DNA from: Embleya scabrispora
Lineage (GTDB): Bacteria; Actinomycetota; Actinomycetes; Streptomycetales; Streptomycetaceae
Length of the DNA stretch: 64,000 nucleotides
Assembly: GCF_002024165.1 (NCBI RefSeq)
Contig: NZ_MWQN01000001.1
Span: 2,046,001 to 2,110,000 of the forward strand
Direction of reading: 5' to 3'
Shown: in pieces, positions 20,724-29,100 of the stretch
Numbering within the stretch: the first letter of the stretch is position 1
How the letters are laid out: each line of letters opens with the position of its first letter
Translations under genes and position numbers: made by a program
The notes under the pieces: model-generated
Seen by the model: the letters and a program-made list of their open reading frames with translations, nothing else
Database searches by the model: none
What the model was told of the DNA's origin: nothing

Positions 20724-20949
20724 GGAGCCGGCGATACGGCGGCCGCATGGGGAAGATGGCCGGTGGGAGGCGTCGGCGTGGCTGGGGGAGGGCGCCGGCG
20801 TTGCCGGTTTCCGGCGGCTCGGAGCTTGGCCGTACGCTCGCGTAGGGTGGAGTTACCGACGGCGTTGCGCACGTGTGGCGCCCCGCCGTCCGCCGGCCCG
20901 GCCCGACCTCCCCGCCCGACACCCCTCTCGAAGCGAAGGACCGCGCACC

Positions 20950-21729
20950 ATGACGTCCCCGACGCCGATCCTGGTCACCGCCCCGAATTTCCGTGACGCG
21001 GGCGGGCACGCCACCGCGACCGGTCGCAAGGTGCGCACGGGTCTCGTGTACCGCTCCGACGGCCTCGGCGAGGTGGACGCGACCGACGCCGCGACACTGG
21101 TGCGCCTCGGCATCGGCCTGGTCGTCGACCTGCGCTCGGAGACCGAGCGCGACCGCGAGCCGGACCGGGTGCCGGCCGGCGCCGAGCTGCTGATCGCGGA
21201 CGTGATGGGCCGGGAGAACGACGAGCTGTTCGGCGAGGTGTTCGCCGACCCGGACCGGGCGGGCGAACTGCTCGGCGGCACCGCGGGGCGCGAGCTGATG
21301 TGCGAGGTGTACCGGCGGTTCGTGACGAGCGAGGGTGCTCGGGCCGCGTACCGCTCGGTGTTCGCGCGGATGGCGGTCGAGCCGGCGCCGACGGTGTTCC
21401 ACTGCTCGCACGGCAAGGACCGGACCGGGTGGACCTCCGCCGTGCTGCTCACGCTGCTCGGGGTGCCCGAGGCGACCGTGGTCGAGGACTATCTGGCCAG
21501 CGCGGCGCACCTCGCGGAGAAGAACCGGGCGATCCTGGAGCACATCGCGGAGCGCGGCTTCGACCCCGCGCACCTGGCGCCGGTGTTCGACGTGCACGTG
21601 GAGTATCTGGACACGGCGTTCGCGGCGGCCGAGGAGCGCTACGGGTCGGTCGAGGGTTATGTGCGCGACGGCCTGGGGGTCTCCGACGCCGAGGTCGCGC
21701 GGTTGCGCGAGCGGCTGCTGACGGACTGA
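20950..21729 (+). CDS. Tyrosine-protein phosphatase (MptpB/DUF-type, dual specificity)
   Basis: A 259-residue phosphatase. ATG 20950 (MTSPTPILVTAPNFRDAGGH) has GCGAAGGA upstream; the open frame before it overlaps glgX and is not used. NFRDAGGHATATGRKVRTGLV is the family N-terminus. The P-loop is FHCSHGKDRTGWTSA with nucleophile Cys152 and Arg158; the Lys and Asp inside the loop are those of the MptpB group, which also acts on phosphoinositides. It ends with a long helical segment (LDTAFAAAEERYGSVEGYVR). It is cytoplasmic by sequence. The substrate is unknown. Confidence 0.92.
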   Translation: MTSPTPILVTAPNFRDAGGHATATGRKVRTGLVYRSDGLGEVDATDAATLVRLGIGLVVDLRSETERDREPDRVPAGAELLIADVMGRENDELFGEVFADPDRAGELLGGTAGRELMCEVYRRFVTSEGARAAYRSVFARMAVEPAPTVFHCSHGKDRTGWTSAVLLTLLGVPEATVVEDYLASAAHLAEKNRAILEHIAERGFDPAHLAPVFDVHVEYLDTAFAAAEERYGSVEGYVRDGLGVSDAEVARLRERLLTD

Positions 21730-21761
21730 GCCGGGGCCGGCGGTCCGGTACGCCGGGTGGG

Positions 21762-22751
21762 TCAGCCTCGGGGCGGGCCCCACGGCGGCGGCGGGGGTTG
21801 GCGGTACTGGGGCTGCTGCTGCCAGGCCGGGTGCTGGTGCGGGTTGGCCGGCTGCGAGGGATAGGGCGGGTACGGCGGGGCCGGTTGCCACGGGTTGGCC
21901 GGCTGCGGCGCGGCCCACGGGCCGGTCTGGTGCGGGAACGACATCGGCGGCATGGGCGGCATCGGCGGCTCGGGGCGGCGGGTCGGGTGCGGGCCGCCGC
22001 GGAAGGTCACGCCGTAGCGGCTGCGCACCCGGCGGATCTCCCACATCGACATCAGGGTGATCGTGATCGGGCCGCCGAGCGACCCGATCAGCCGTACCCC
22101 GGTCGGCAGCGCGCCCTTGCCGCCGTCGTCCCCGAGGTCGATCAGCGCGCCACACCACGAGAGCCAAGGCGCGATCACCGCGGGCAGCAGCGGGTGCCCG
22201 TCCACGGCGCGGAACAGGTGCTGCGGGATGGCACGTACGGCGAGGAACCAAAAGCGCAACACCCACACGGACACGGCCAGGCCGAGCACGGTGAGGAAGA
22301 ACGCCTGCACACTGGCACCGGCGTTGACCTGCCTGGAGCCGTACGCCAACGAGGTCAGACCGCCGAGCGTGGCCACCGAGACGACCACGAACAGGGCGAG
22401 CGAACGCAGCGGCAGCATCAGGCTCTTGCGCGTCTCGGTGCGCACGTCGGAGCGGGTGAGCGCGATGATGATGCCGACCGCGATCGGGCAGGCGATGATC
22501 GCCACGAAGATGGAGGCGATGAAGCTCGCCATCCAGCCCTGGGCGGCATCGTCGGTACCCCCGTAGGTGATCGCGATCCACACCAGCACGCCGAGCCCGA
22601 GCCAGGAGCGGATCGCCCGCACCCGCTCCAGCGTCACATCACGCCCGATCAGCCGATAGTCGGGCACGAAGTAGCGCTCGGCCACCCGTTTCGGCAGCGG
22701 AATCCAACCGAACGCGAACATCGGTTTGCGCTCGATCCCCGAGTGCGTCAC
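21762..22751 (-). CDS. Membrane protein with proline-rich C-terminal tail
   Basis: A 329-residue protein starting at GTG 22751 with GAGGAAGG upstream. The first 55 residues are cytoplasmic and basic (WIPLPKRVAERYFVPDYRLI). About five hydrophobic segments follow, at roughly 50-65, 73-95, 115-135, 148-170 and 190-205, and two more weak ones. The final 80 residues are a Pro/Gln/Met-rich cytoplasmic or surface tail (PPMPPMPPM, QPAPPYPPYPSQPANPH). It is convergent with the phosphatase gene. No known family; the tail resembles those of streptomycete membrane proteins that recruit partners. Function unknown. Confidence 0.82.
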   Translation of the reverse strand: MTHSGIERKPMFAFGWIPLPKRVAERYFVPDYRLIGRDVTLERVRAIRSWLGLGVLVWIAITYGGTDDAAQGWMASFIASIFVAIIACPIAVGIIIALTRSDVRTETRKSLMLPLRSLALFVVVSVATLGGLTSLAYGSRQVNAGASVQAFFLTVLGLAVSVWVLRFWFLAVRAIPQHLFRAVDGHPLLPAVIAPWLSWCGALIDLGDDGGKGALPTGVRLIGSLGGPITITLMSMWEIRRVRSRYGVTFRGGPHPTRRPEPPMPPMPPMSFPHQTGPWAAPQPANPWQPAPPYPPYPSQPANPHQHPAWQQQPQYRQPPPPPWGPPRG

Positions 22752-23280
22752 ACGCAGACCTTCCTCGACGACGCGCCCCCGTCAGGCGCCGACTCGCCCC
22801 GATGTTAGGGGGTCCCGCGCCCGCCACCATGAACCGCGGCCCGCGACGCTGCCGAGTTCCCCCGCGATATCACCCATGCGCGCACCCTGCGATCCGCCGC
22901 CCAACCCGGCCCAACGGTTGTCACCGCCCGCCGGACCCACGCGGTCGGCGCAACCCTCGCAGTTCGTCCGGGCGGACGTTCACCGTGAACGGCGCGGGGG
23001 CGTGGCCACGTAAGGCACCCGAAACGGCGCCCACTCGCGCCGACCTGCGGTTTTCCCCCACCTCGACGCCCCACGCAATCCGGGTTCGTACAGCTTCGCC
23101 ACCCACACATCCACAGCCCACCGAAACACCCCGACCCATTCGGGCAGGCCGAAATCGCGGGATAGGCAGACCGGGCAACCGGAGTCGCGACGGGGGCAAA
23201 GGGCGGGGGCGGAGTCGCAACGCGAGCGAAGCAGGGCACCGGGGTCGTGGGGCGAGCGAAGGGTGAGGGCGGGGGCGTGA

Positions 23281-23370
23281 GGTGAGCGACCGGGTGGGCC
23301 GGAGTCGCGAGGTGAGCGACCGGGTGGGCCGGAGTCGCGAGGTGAGCGACCGGGTGGGCCGGAGTCGTGT
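23281..23370. repeat. Three tandem copies of a 30-bp unit
   Basis: The unit begins GGTGAGCGACCGGGTGGGCC and continues GGAGTCGCGA; copies start at 23281, 23311 and 23341, the last ending in GTGT. The reverse complement resembles the sequence at 23938-23971, on the other side of the inverted repeat. Confidence 0.95.
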
Positions 23371-23948
23371 CGGCGGCGGCGGCTTTTTATTGGGCGCTTC
23401 GCGCCGGCTCGCGAGGCACCGCTTTTCTGCTCCCCCGCTTCGCTCCTCCGCAGAAAAGCGGCACCCCGCTCGCGGCTGTGCGCCCCTCCGCTTCGCTCCG
23501 GGTCGCCCAGCCTGAAAAAACAAGCGGCGGCTCCGCCGCTCTCCGCGCTGCGCGCGTCGATCACCACCTCGACCAGGGTCGTGGGCGCTGACGCGCCGAC
23601 GGGATACACCAACGACTCGGGTCACCGGGCAAGGCCCACATCGCAGCAGTGGCCAGGCGGGGCGGGACCCGCGTCGTGTCGCGAGCCTGGCCTCCCCGCC
23701 CCTCACCCCCGTGGCGCGTCAGCGCCCACGAGAAGGGCCGCCCACGCGATCGACGCGCGCAGCGCGGAGAGCGGCGGAGCCGCCTTGTGTTTTTTTAGGC
23801 TGGGCGACCCGGAGCGAAGCGGAGGGGCGCACAGCCGCGAGCGGGGGGCCGCTTTTTCTCGGAGGAGCGAAGCGGGGGAGAGAAAAAGTGGTCCCTCGCG
23901 AGCCGGCGCGAAGCGCCCAATAAAAAGCCGCCGCCGCCACCACGACCC
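23364..23948. repeat. Long imperfect inverted repeat, two palindrome-rich arms
   Basis: The left arm 23364-23604 matches the reverse complement of 23708-23948 over almost its whole length, by eye about 90 percent, with a 103-bp spacer. Each arm contains smaller hairpins: GCGCTTCGCGC, CCGCTTCGCTCC-type blocks, GCGGCGGCTCCGCCGC, and a longer stem. That stem is CTTTTCTGC/GCAGAAAAG in the left arm and CTTTTTCTC/GAGAAAAAG in the right, changed on both sides together. Both arms also translate in one frame to similar Arg/Gly/Ser-rich strings (LGDPERSGGAHSRERGAAF), which I regard as repeat translations and not genes. Confidence 0.93.
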
Positions 23949-24295
23949 CGGCCCACCCGACCCGTTCACCCCACGACCCCGCCTACCGCGCTCCGCCCGC
24001 CTCACGCCTTCGGTGCCACACTCCACTCACCCCGCGACCCCGGACTCACCCGCCGCTCACCCCACGACCCCGCCTACCGCGCTCCACTCACCTCACGACT
24101 CCGACGCCACACTCCACTCACCCCACGACCCCGCCCTCACCCGTCGCCTACCTCACGACTCCGGCGCCCCCGCCGCTCACCCCACGACCCGGCTGCCGTG
24201 CTCCACTCACCGCACGCCTCCGACGCCATGCTCCACTCACCCCACGACACCCCACGACCCCGGCCTCCCCCGCCGCTCACCCCACGACCCCGACT
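23940..24295. repeat. Degenerate CTCACCCCACGACCCC repeat tract
   Basis: Strongly strand-biased C/A-rich sequence made of units such as CTCCACTCACCCCACGACCCC and CCGCCGCTCACCCCACGAC, repeated about ten times with variation. There is no open frame worth calling. It mirrors the GGTGAGCGA/GGGTCGTGGGG units on the left of the inverted repeat. Confidence 0.85.
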
Positions 24296-24353
24296 ACATA
24301 CCGATGCTACGGAGGCAGAGGTGCCCAAATCCCGAAGTGACCTCGTGCGGTCG

Positions 24354-24998
24354 TTACTTCTTCGACCAGTCCTTCCGGGGGAGGTCGGCGCGGCCCTGGG
24401 GGGCTTCGGGGTTGGTGCGTAGGAGGAGGGCTGTGGGGGTGGCGTCCTTGGGGAGGTCGAACCACAGGTCTTCGACCAGGGTGTCGGAGGCGCCGAGGGT
24501 GAACTCGCGCAACTGGCGCTTGATCTCCATCGATTCGAGGTCCATGCCGAGTTGGGTGCCGTCCGCAAGGATCAGGCGCTGTTCCAGGTTGGCGACCTGC
24601 ACGGTGGCCAGCGAGTTGTTGGCGACGGAGACCTTGACCCGGCACAGCCGGCCCTTGGCGAAGTGTTCGGCGTGTGTGCCGGTGATCCACTCGATGCCGC
24701 AGGTCAGCCCCTGCGCGGTGAACGTGGTCTGCCCGCTGAGCACCGGCGCCGCCTTCACCGGGATCTCCCCCTCGCGCATCATCATCTTCAGCGGCTTGTC
24801 CTTCTCCGGCCAGTACAGCGCCGCCGCCCCCGCCGCGACCCCCGCACCGATCAGCAGCCCGAGTACGAACCCGATGGCGATCCACTGCCGGATCCGCCGC
24901 CGAGCCCCGAGATGGCCCACCACCTCGCCGCGTAACTCGCCGATCCGCCGACCCACGGGAACCATGCGCCACCCCTGTCTCCGCAACCGAGCCCGCAT
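24354..24998 (-). CDS. Membrane-anchored protein with DUF4352-like domain
   Basis: A 214-residue protein: basic cytoplasmic N-terminus, one membrane helix (QWIAIGFVLGLLIGAGVAAG, about 39-58), then an extracellular beta-rich domain (TFTAQGLTCGIEWITGTHAE ... RLCRVKVSVANNSLATVQVA ... LWFDLPKDATPTALLLR). The pattern of a small Ig-like fold with the NNS turn fits DUF4352 proteins. Two Cys residues could form one disulfide. ATG 24965 (MVPVGRRIG) is an alternative start. It is last in a same-strand series with the two genes upstream. Function unknown. Confidence 0.8.
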   Translation of the reverse strand: MRARLRRQGWRMVPVGRRIGELRGEVVGHLGARRRIRQWIAIGFVLGLLIGAGVAAGAAALYWPEKDKPLKMMMREGEIPVKAAPVLSGQTTFTAQGLTCGIEWITGTHAEHFAKGRLCRVKVSVANNSLATVQVANLEQRLILADGTQLGMDLESMEIKRQLREFTLGASDTLVEDLWFDLPKDATPTALLLRTNPEAPQGRADLPRKDWSKK

Positions 24999-25052
24999 CG
25001 TATGGGCGCGCTCCCACCGCTGACGAGAGCTTTACGAAAGGGCGGCCGGCCC

Positions 25053-25454
25053 TCAGTCGTGCTCGATCAGGGACGCCGCCGCGCGGGCGATGGCGGCGTC
25101 GAGCGGGCCCAGCGGAGTGGGCACGGCGTTCTCGCTCGGCGCGATGTGCCACACCAGCGGCCCGGATCCGCCACGCGGCGGAGGAAAGGTCACCCAGGCC
25201 CCGAGGCCGTGCCGGCTCGGCCCGCGCTGATCCCGCAGCCGCGTGCGGTCCGGACCCGAGACCGGAACCAGGAAGCCCATCTTCGCGCAGCGCCGGTCGA
25301 GGATCACGGGCCCGACCCGAACTCCCGCCGCCCGCAGGTGCTTCACCACCTCGCGCCCCAGTCGCGCATCCACCTCGATCACGTCGAACGTCTGCCCGGC
25401 GGCCACCAGACGCGGAGCGTAGGGGTTGCCGCCGGGCTCGGCCGAGTCGTACAT
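25053..25454 (-). CDS. Short protein, possibly a bifunctional primase/polymerase N-terminal domain remnant
   Basis: A 133-residue protein with a good ribosome site (GAAGGTG) before ATG 25454. The line FDVIEVDARLGREVVKHLRA, GVRVGPVILDRRCAKMGFLV, and GAWVTFPPPRGGSGPLVWHI recalls the second half of the small prim-pol-like proteins common in streptomycetes, in which a Trp-containing PLPPSR strand precedes the end. The catalytic acidic motif of a working primase lies in the missing first half, so if related it is a truncated, probably inactive form. This is a weak family call; the gene itself looks real by codon use. Confidence 0.6.
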   Translation of the reverse strand: MYDSAEPGGNPYAPRLVAAGQTFDVIEVDARLGREVVKHLRAAGVRVGPVILDRRCAKMGFLVPVSGPDRTRLRDQRGPSRHGLGAWVTFPPPRGGSGPLVWHIAPSENAVPTPLGPLDAAIARAAASLIEHD

Positions 25455-25592
25455 GGGGTGACACCTTCATCCGTCGGATCGACTCCGGCCCCCGCATCCC
25501 CATCCCAGCCCGCCGCGCCCGCCCGCGCCCCCCACACTCACGACTTGATGCACTTCCGTCACCTGTTCGGCCCACGCCTCCACCGGAATCCG

Positions 25593-26732
25593 TCAGTCGG
25601 GGTACGGCTCCCGATAGAGCTCGCGGTGGACTTCGTGGTGGATCTCGACGCGGGCTCGCCGTACTTCGGTGCCCGCCGTGTAGTGCTGGGTTCGGGCGTG
25701 ACCGACGGCTTCGATCAGGTCGAGGCGGCGGAGGGTACGCAGGTCGCCGAGGGCCTGGTCCCGGGTCAGGGCTTCCTCGGCCTGGTAGGTGGTGCGCCGC
25801 AGGGTCCCATTGGTCGCGGCATACAGCGCGGAGACGGTGCGCTCGTCGAGGCCGTGCCGGCGGGCAAGGGCTTCGAGCCGGAACCACAGGCGCGCGGCGG
25901 TCTCGAAGCGGCGCTGAACCTCCTGGGCCTGGAGGTGGTGGGCGGTGAGGCAGAACCTCATCCACGAGTGTGCATCCCGCTCGGGCTGCCAGGAGCCGGC
26001 TTGGACGGAGCGCAGCGCGGCGTAGTACTCGCGCGTGTTGAAGTCGTCGGCGCCGAGCCATTCCTCGATGCTCGAGAACTCGGGGGCGAGTACGCCGTCC
26101 CGAGCCAGGACGAGGGTGTGCACCGCGCGGGACATGCGCCCGTTGCCGTCTCGCCACGGGTGGATGGAGACCAGGTTGAGATGGGCCATCGAGGCTCGGA
26201 CGATGGTGGGAACACCCGCCTCGTCCCGACCCAATCCCGCCAGGAACTCGTCCATCAGGTCCGGGACCCGTTCCGGGTCGGGCGCGGTGTAGACCGGCGG
26301 GCGGTTGGGACCGCCGGAGACCCACACCCCGCCGGTGCGGTACTCCCCGGGCCGGGTCTCCTCGTCCGTCCTCGTCATCATGAAGTGCAGCGCGGAGAGC
26401 AGCGTGTGATCCCACGCGAAGAGCCGAAAGCCCGATGCCCGCTGGATGTAGGTGAGCGCGTCGCGGTATCCGACGACGGCTCCTCGCGTCGCGTCATCGG
26501 CGTCGGCGGAGATTTCACCACCCGCGACCAAGGTCTCGGCGTCCTCCGCGGTGATCGTGTAGCCCTCGATGTGCGTGGAGCCGCGCACCGCCGCGGCGGT
26601 CAGCGAGCGGCGCAGCTGTCCCTCCCAGCGGCGCGGTTCGGCCAGACGGTGCCGGAATTCGGCGCGGAATGCCTCGATCTCCTCGATTACGCGCAGATCG
26701 GCGGGCGCCAGTGGCGGGGTCGTGTAGAGCAC
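25593..26732 (-). CDS. Fic family protein, class II, with DNA-binding C-terminus
   Basis: Probable protein AMP-transferase or related nucleotidyl transferase. It has 379 residues. The Fic motif is HPWRDGNGRMSR (191-202), complete for catalysis: His191, the acidic Asp195 and both glycines. The inhibitory motif [S/T]xxxE[G/N] is present before the Fic core as S52-THIEG (Glu56), which puts it in class II (autoinhibited by an N-terminal helix). The C-terminal region (VSALYAATNGTLRRTTYQAE ... LRTLRRLDLIEAVG) looks like a winged helix, as in Fic proteins that bind DNA. The start GTG 26732 directly abuts GGAGG, an unusually short spacing, so the true start or a leaderless transcript remains open. 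The target is unknown. Confidence 0.92.
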   Translation of the reverse strand: MLYTTPPLAPADLRVIEEIEAFRAEFRHRLAEPRRWEGQLRRSLTAAAVRGSTHIEGYTITAEDAETLVAGGEISADADDATRGAVVGYRDALTYIQRASGFRLFAWDHTLLSALHFMMTRTDEETRPGEYRTGGVWVSGGPNRPPVYTAPDPERVPDLMDEFLAGLGRDEAGVPTIVRASMAHLNLVSIHPWRDGNGRMSRAVHTLVLARDGVLAPEFSSIEEWLGADDFNTREYYAALRSVQAGSWQPERDAHSWMRFCLTAHHLQAQEVQRRFETAARLWFRLEALARRHGLDERTVSALYAATNGTLRRTTYQAEEALTRDQALGDLRTLRRLDLIEAVGHARTQHYTAGTEVRRARVEIHHEVHRELYREPYPD

Positions 26733-26799
26733 CCTCCGATGCTACGACAGACGTAGGGTCGACGCGGCGTCGTGATGAGGGCCGCCCCGCCCCGACTTG

Positions 26800-27480
26800 C
26801 TACGTCGCCCGTCCCGCCTGGACCAGGCCGGATTCGTAGGCGAAGACGACTGCCTGGGCGCGGTCGCGGACGCCGAGTTTGGCGAACAGGCCCGTGGCGT
26901 GGTTCTTGACGGTCTGGACGCCGATGCTCATCGTCTGGGCGATCTCGGCGTTGTCCAGGCCGGCCGCGATCAGGCGGAGGACCTCCACCTCGCGAGGGGT
27001 CAGGTCGCGCAGGCCCGTCGCCGAGGGCTGCGGGGCCGAGGGGGCTTTGACGAAGGACTCGATCAGGCGCGTGAGCAGCCGCGGCGCGACCGCGGCCTCG
27101 CCCAGGTGGACCGTGTGCACCGCCGCGATCAGGTCCTCGGGCAGTACGTCCTTGGGCAGGAAGCCGATCGCCCCGGCACGCAGCGCGCCCACCACGTACT
27201 CGTCCATGTCGAACGTGCTCAGCGCGAGCACCCGGCACTCGGGCAGTTCCTCGGTCAGCCGCGCGGTGGCCTGTACCCCGTCGAGGACCGGCATGCGGAT
27301 GTCCATCAGGATCACGTTCGGACGCAGCCGATGCGCGGCCTCGACCGCCTGGGCGCCGTCGTCGACCTCGCCGATCACCTCGATGCCGGGGTCGGAGCGC
27401 AGGATCAGTGCCAGGCCCCGACGCACGAGCGGCTGATCGTCCGCGAGCAGCACGGTGACCGGGGGTGCGTCCACGCTCAT
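26800..27480 (-). CDS. Two-component response regulator, NarL/LuxR type
   Basis: A 226-residue transcription factor. The receiver domain starts VTVLLADDQPLVRRGLALIL; the phosphorylated Asp60 is in NVILMDIRMPVLDG; KDV gives the switch lysine. The C-terminal LuxR helix-turn-helix is DLTPREVEVLRLIAAGLDNA. The start ATG 27480 overlaps the kinase stop (TGATG). Its target may be the divergent MMPL gene or itself; the sequence does not settle this. Confidence 0.96.
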   Translation of the reverse strand: MSVDAPPVTVLLADDQPLVRRGLALILRSDPGIEVIGEVDDGAQAVEAAHRLRPNVILMDIRMPVLDGVQATARLTEELPECRVLALSTFDMDEYVVGALRAGAIGFLPKDVLPEDLIAAVHTVHLGEAAVAPRLLTRLIESFVKAPSAPQPSATGLRDLTPREVEVLRLIAAGLDNAEIAQTMSIGVQTVKNHATGLFAKLGVRDRAQAVVFAYESGLVQAGRAT

Positions 27481-28802
27481 CAGTTCAAGTCCTCTCCTGG
27501 CTCCGCCGGCGGCAGTGGCACGAGGGCGGCCACCCGGAATCCGCCTTCGGGGCGCCTGCCCACCTCGAGCACACCACCGTGCACGGCCACGCGCTCGCGC
27601 ATACCCAGGAGACCGTACCCGCCTCCCGCGCCCGCGGCGCCCCCGCGGCCGGCATGGCCGTCGTCGCAGACCTCCACGGCGACCAGGTCGGACCGGTATT
27701 CGAGCCGTACGAAGGCCCGCGCGTCGCCCGCGTGCCGGCGCGCGTTGGTCAGCGCCTCCTGCACGATCCGGTACAGCGTGAGCCCGATCGCCAACGGCAA
27801 CCGACGCGGCTCGCCCAGCGCCTCGAACTCCACGGGCAGCCCGGCCGCGCGCGACTCGGCGAGCAGCCGGTCGATCTCGCGGATCCCCGGCTGGGGTGCG
27901 GAGGGCGCGTCCTCGGCCGCGTCGGTGCTGCGCAGCACGCCGAGCAGTTGGCGCATCTCGCGCAGCGCGGTGCGGCCGGACGACTCCAGCGTGACCAGCG
28001 CCTCCCGGGCGGTCTCGGGATCGCGGTCGAGGGTGGCGCGCGCGCCGCCGGACATCAGGTACATCGTGGTGATGTGGTGCGCGACGATGTCGTGCAACTC
28101 GCGCGCGATCCGCCGCCGCTCCTCGGTCACCGCGCGCTCCGCGAGCAGCCGCCGGTTCAGCACCACCTGCTCCCGCCACCGGCGCACCCCGACGCCGACC
28201 GCGATCACCAGGGTGATGAACAGCGTGTCGCCGAACACCATCAGCGGGGTGGTCGAACGCTCCCCCGTCGCGTGCGCCGCCTGACCCGCGAGCGCCGCGA
28301 GACCGGCCGCACCGACGGCGCGTGCGCCGCGGTACCGGGCCACCGTGTACAGCGCGACCGCGACCGACAGGGAGAAGTTGTGCGCGTGCATCGTGACGAC
28401 CAGGGACAACGCCACGTAGAGCGCGACCACTACGCCGAGCACGTGCGTCGGATAGCGCCGGCGCAAGAACAGCGCACCGGCGCCGGCCGTGATCAGCAGC
28501 GCGCCGATCCCGGACGCGTGCGGCGCGGCGGTATGGCCGGAACCGACGTACGAGGCGAGGTCGGCCGCCCCGCAGCCGAGCGCGATCAGCAGGTCCTCAC
28601 GGGTGCGCCGGCAGGCCCGGACGCGCCGCCGGAGCAGCCCGACCAGCCCCGGGTACCACCCCGGCCCCGGACCGGAATCCGAAGCCGCGACGGCCGTCCC
28701 GACCGCCGAGCCGATCCCCGGACCGGCCGGCGGCTCCGCGGCCGTCGCCCCGATCGCGGGAATCGTCGCCGACCCCGCCGCTGAGCGGTGCTCGGAGCCC
28801 AT
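27480..28802 (-). CDS. Sensor histidine kinase (HisKA_3 / NarX-DesK type)
   Basis: Membrane kinase, partner of the regulator that follows. ATG 28802 (MGSEHRSAAGS) has AAGGAGG upstream; a longer frame reaching 28895 lacks such a site. From 28802 it is 440 residues: a disordered Gly/Ala/Pro N-tail of about 60, six hydrophobic segments (about 80-215, including AALYVALSLVVTMHAHNFSL), the dimerisation box RRRIARELHDIVAHHITTM with the phospho-accepting His, and the HATPase end GYGLLGMRERVAVHGG. The input is presumably from the membrane region, as in LiaS- or DesK-like kinases. Confidence 0.94.
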   Translation of the reverse strand: MGSEHRSAAGSATIPAIGATAAEPPAGPGIGSAVGTAVAASDSGPGPGWYPGLVGLLRRRVRACRRTREDLLIALGCGAADLASYVGSGHTAAPHASGIGALLITAGAGALFLRRRYPTHVLGVVVALYVALSLVVTMHAHNFSLSVAVALYTVARYRGARAVGAAGLAALAGQAAHATGERSTTPLMVFGDTLFITLVIAVGVGVRRWREQVVLNRRLLAERAVTEERRRIARELHDIVAHHITTMYLMSGGARATLDRDPETAREALVTLESSGRTALREMRQLLGVLRSTDAAEDAPSAPQPGIREIDRLLAESRAAGLPVEFEALGEPRRLPLAIGLTLYRIVQEALTNARRHAGDARAFVRLEYRSDLVAVEVCDDGHAGRGGAAGAGGGYGLLGMRERVAVHGGVLEVGRRPEGGFRVAALVPLPPAEPGEDLN

Positions 28803-29100
28803 TCGCGGGCCTCCTTCATGGTTGGTGCCGTTCGTTCGCCCGCGCCCGGCCGGCGTCCGCCCACCCGGCCCGTCCGTCCGGTCGTCCCATTCCATCGCCC
28901 GTGCCCGGTTTTCTGAACCTCATCGCAGATGATCCGCGCCCCGGACCGGAGTCCTGGTTCCGCGATTCGCCCGGACCGTGGTCCCGGTCCACTCCCCTTC
29001 CCCCGGTCGATGCCCGAGGGGGGTTTCGCGTGATCAGCTTGAGGCATTCCGGAGTTCCGCATCGAACTCCCATGTCTCGATCCGACGGCGGAGAAGGAAA
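28803..29100. promoter_or_regulatory. Divergent promoter region between kinase and MMPL genes
   Basis: 298 bp between divergent starts. It contains no ORF I can support. It should hold promoters for both the two-component operon and the MMPL exporter and, by the usual logic, binding sites for the response regulator. I see no perfect dyad longer than about 6 bp. Confidence 0.45.

Larger units (their letters stand above)
22752..24353. repeat. Gene-free repeat island
   Basis: About 1.6 kb between two minus-strand genes. I see no credible CDS: the long open frames here are translations of repeats. From 22752 to about 23150 there is nothing recognisable. Then come GC-rich GAGCGA/GGTGAG repeats, a triple 30-bp tandem repeat (23281-23370), a long inverted repeat with arms of about 240 bp (23364-23604 and 23708-23948), and 350 bp of CTCACCCCACGACCCC-type repeats (23940-24295). 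The two flanks are themselves roughly reverse complements, so the whole block from about 23200 to 24290 is symmetrical about 23656. Confidence 0.9.

Noticed and set aside
22921-23706. A possible 261-residue protein over the repeat island
   Set aside because: Its sequence is just the tandem and inverted repeats translated (PTRSLTSRLR units); codon positions show no coding bias.
23581-25023. A possible 480-residue protein running from the inverted repeat into the DUF4352 gene
   Set aside because: The first part is repeat translation and the last part is antisense to a good gene.
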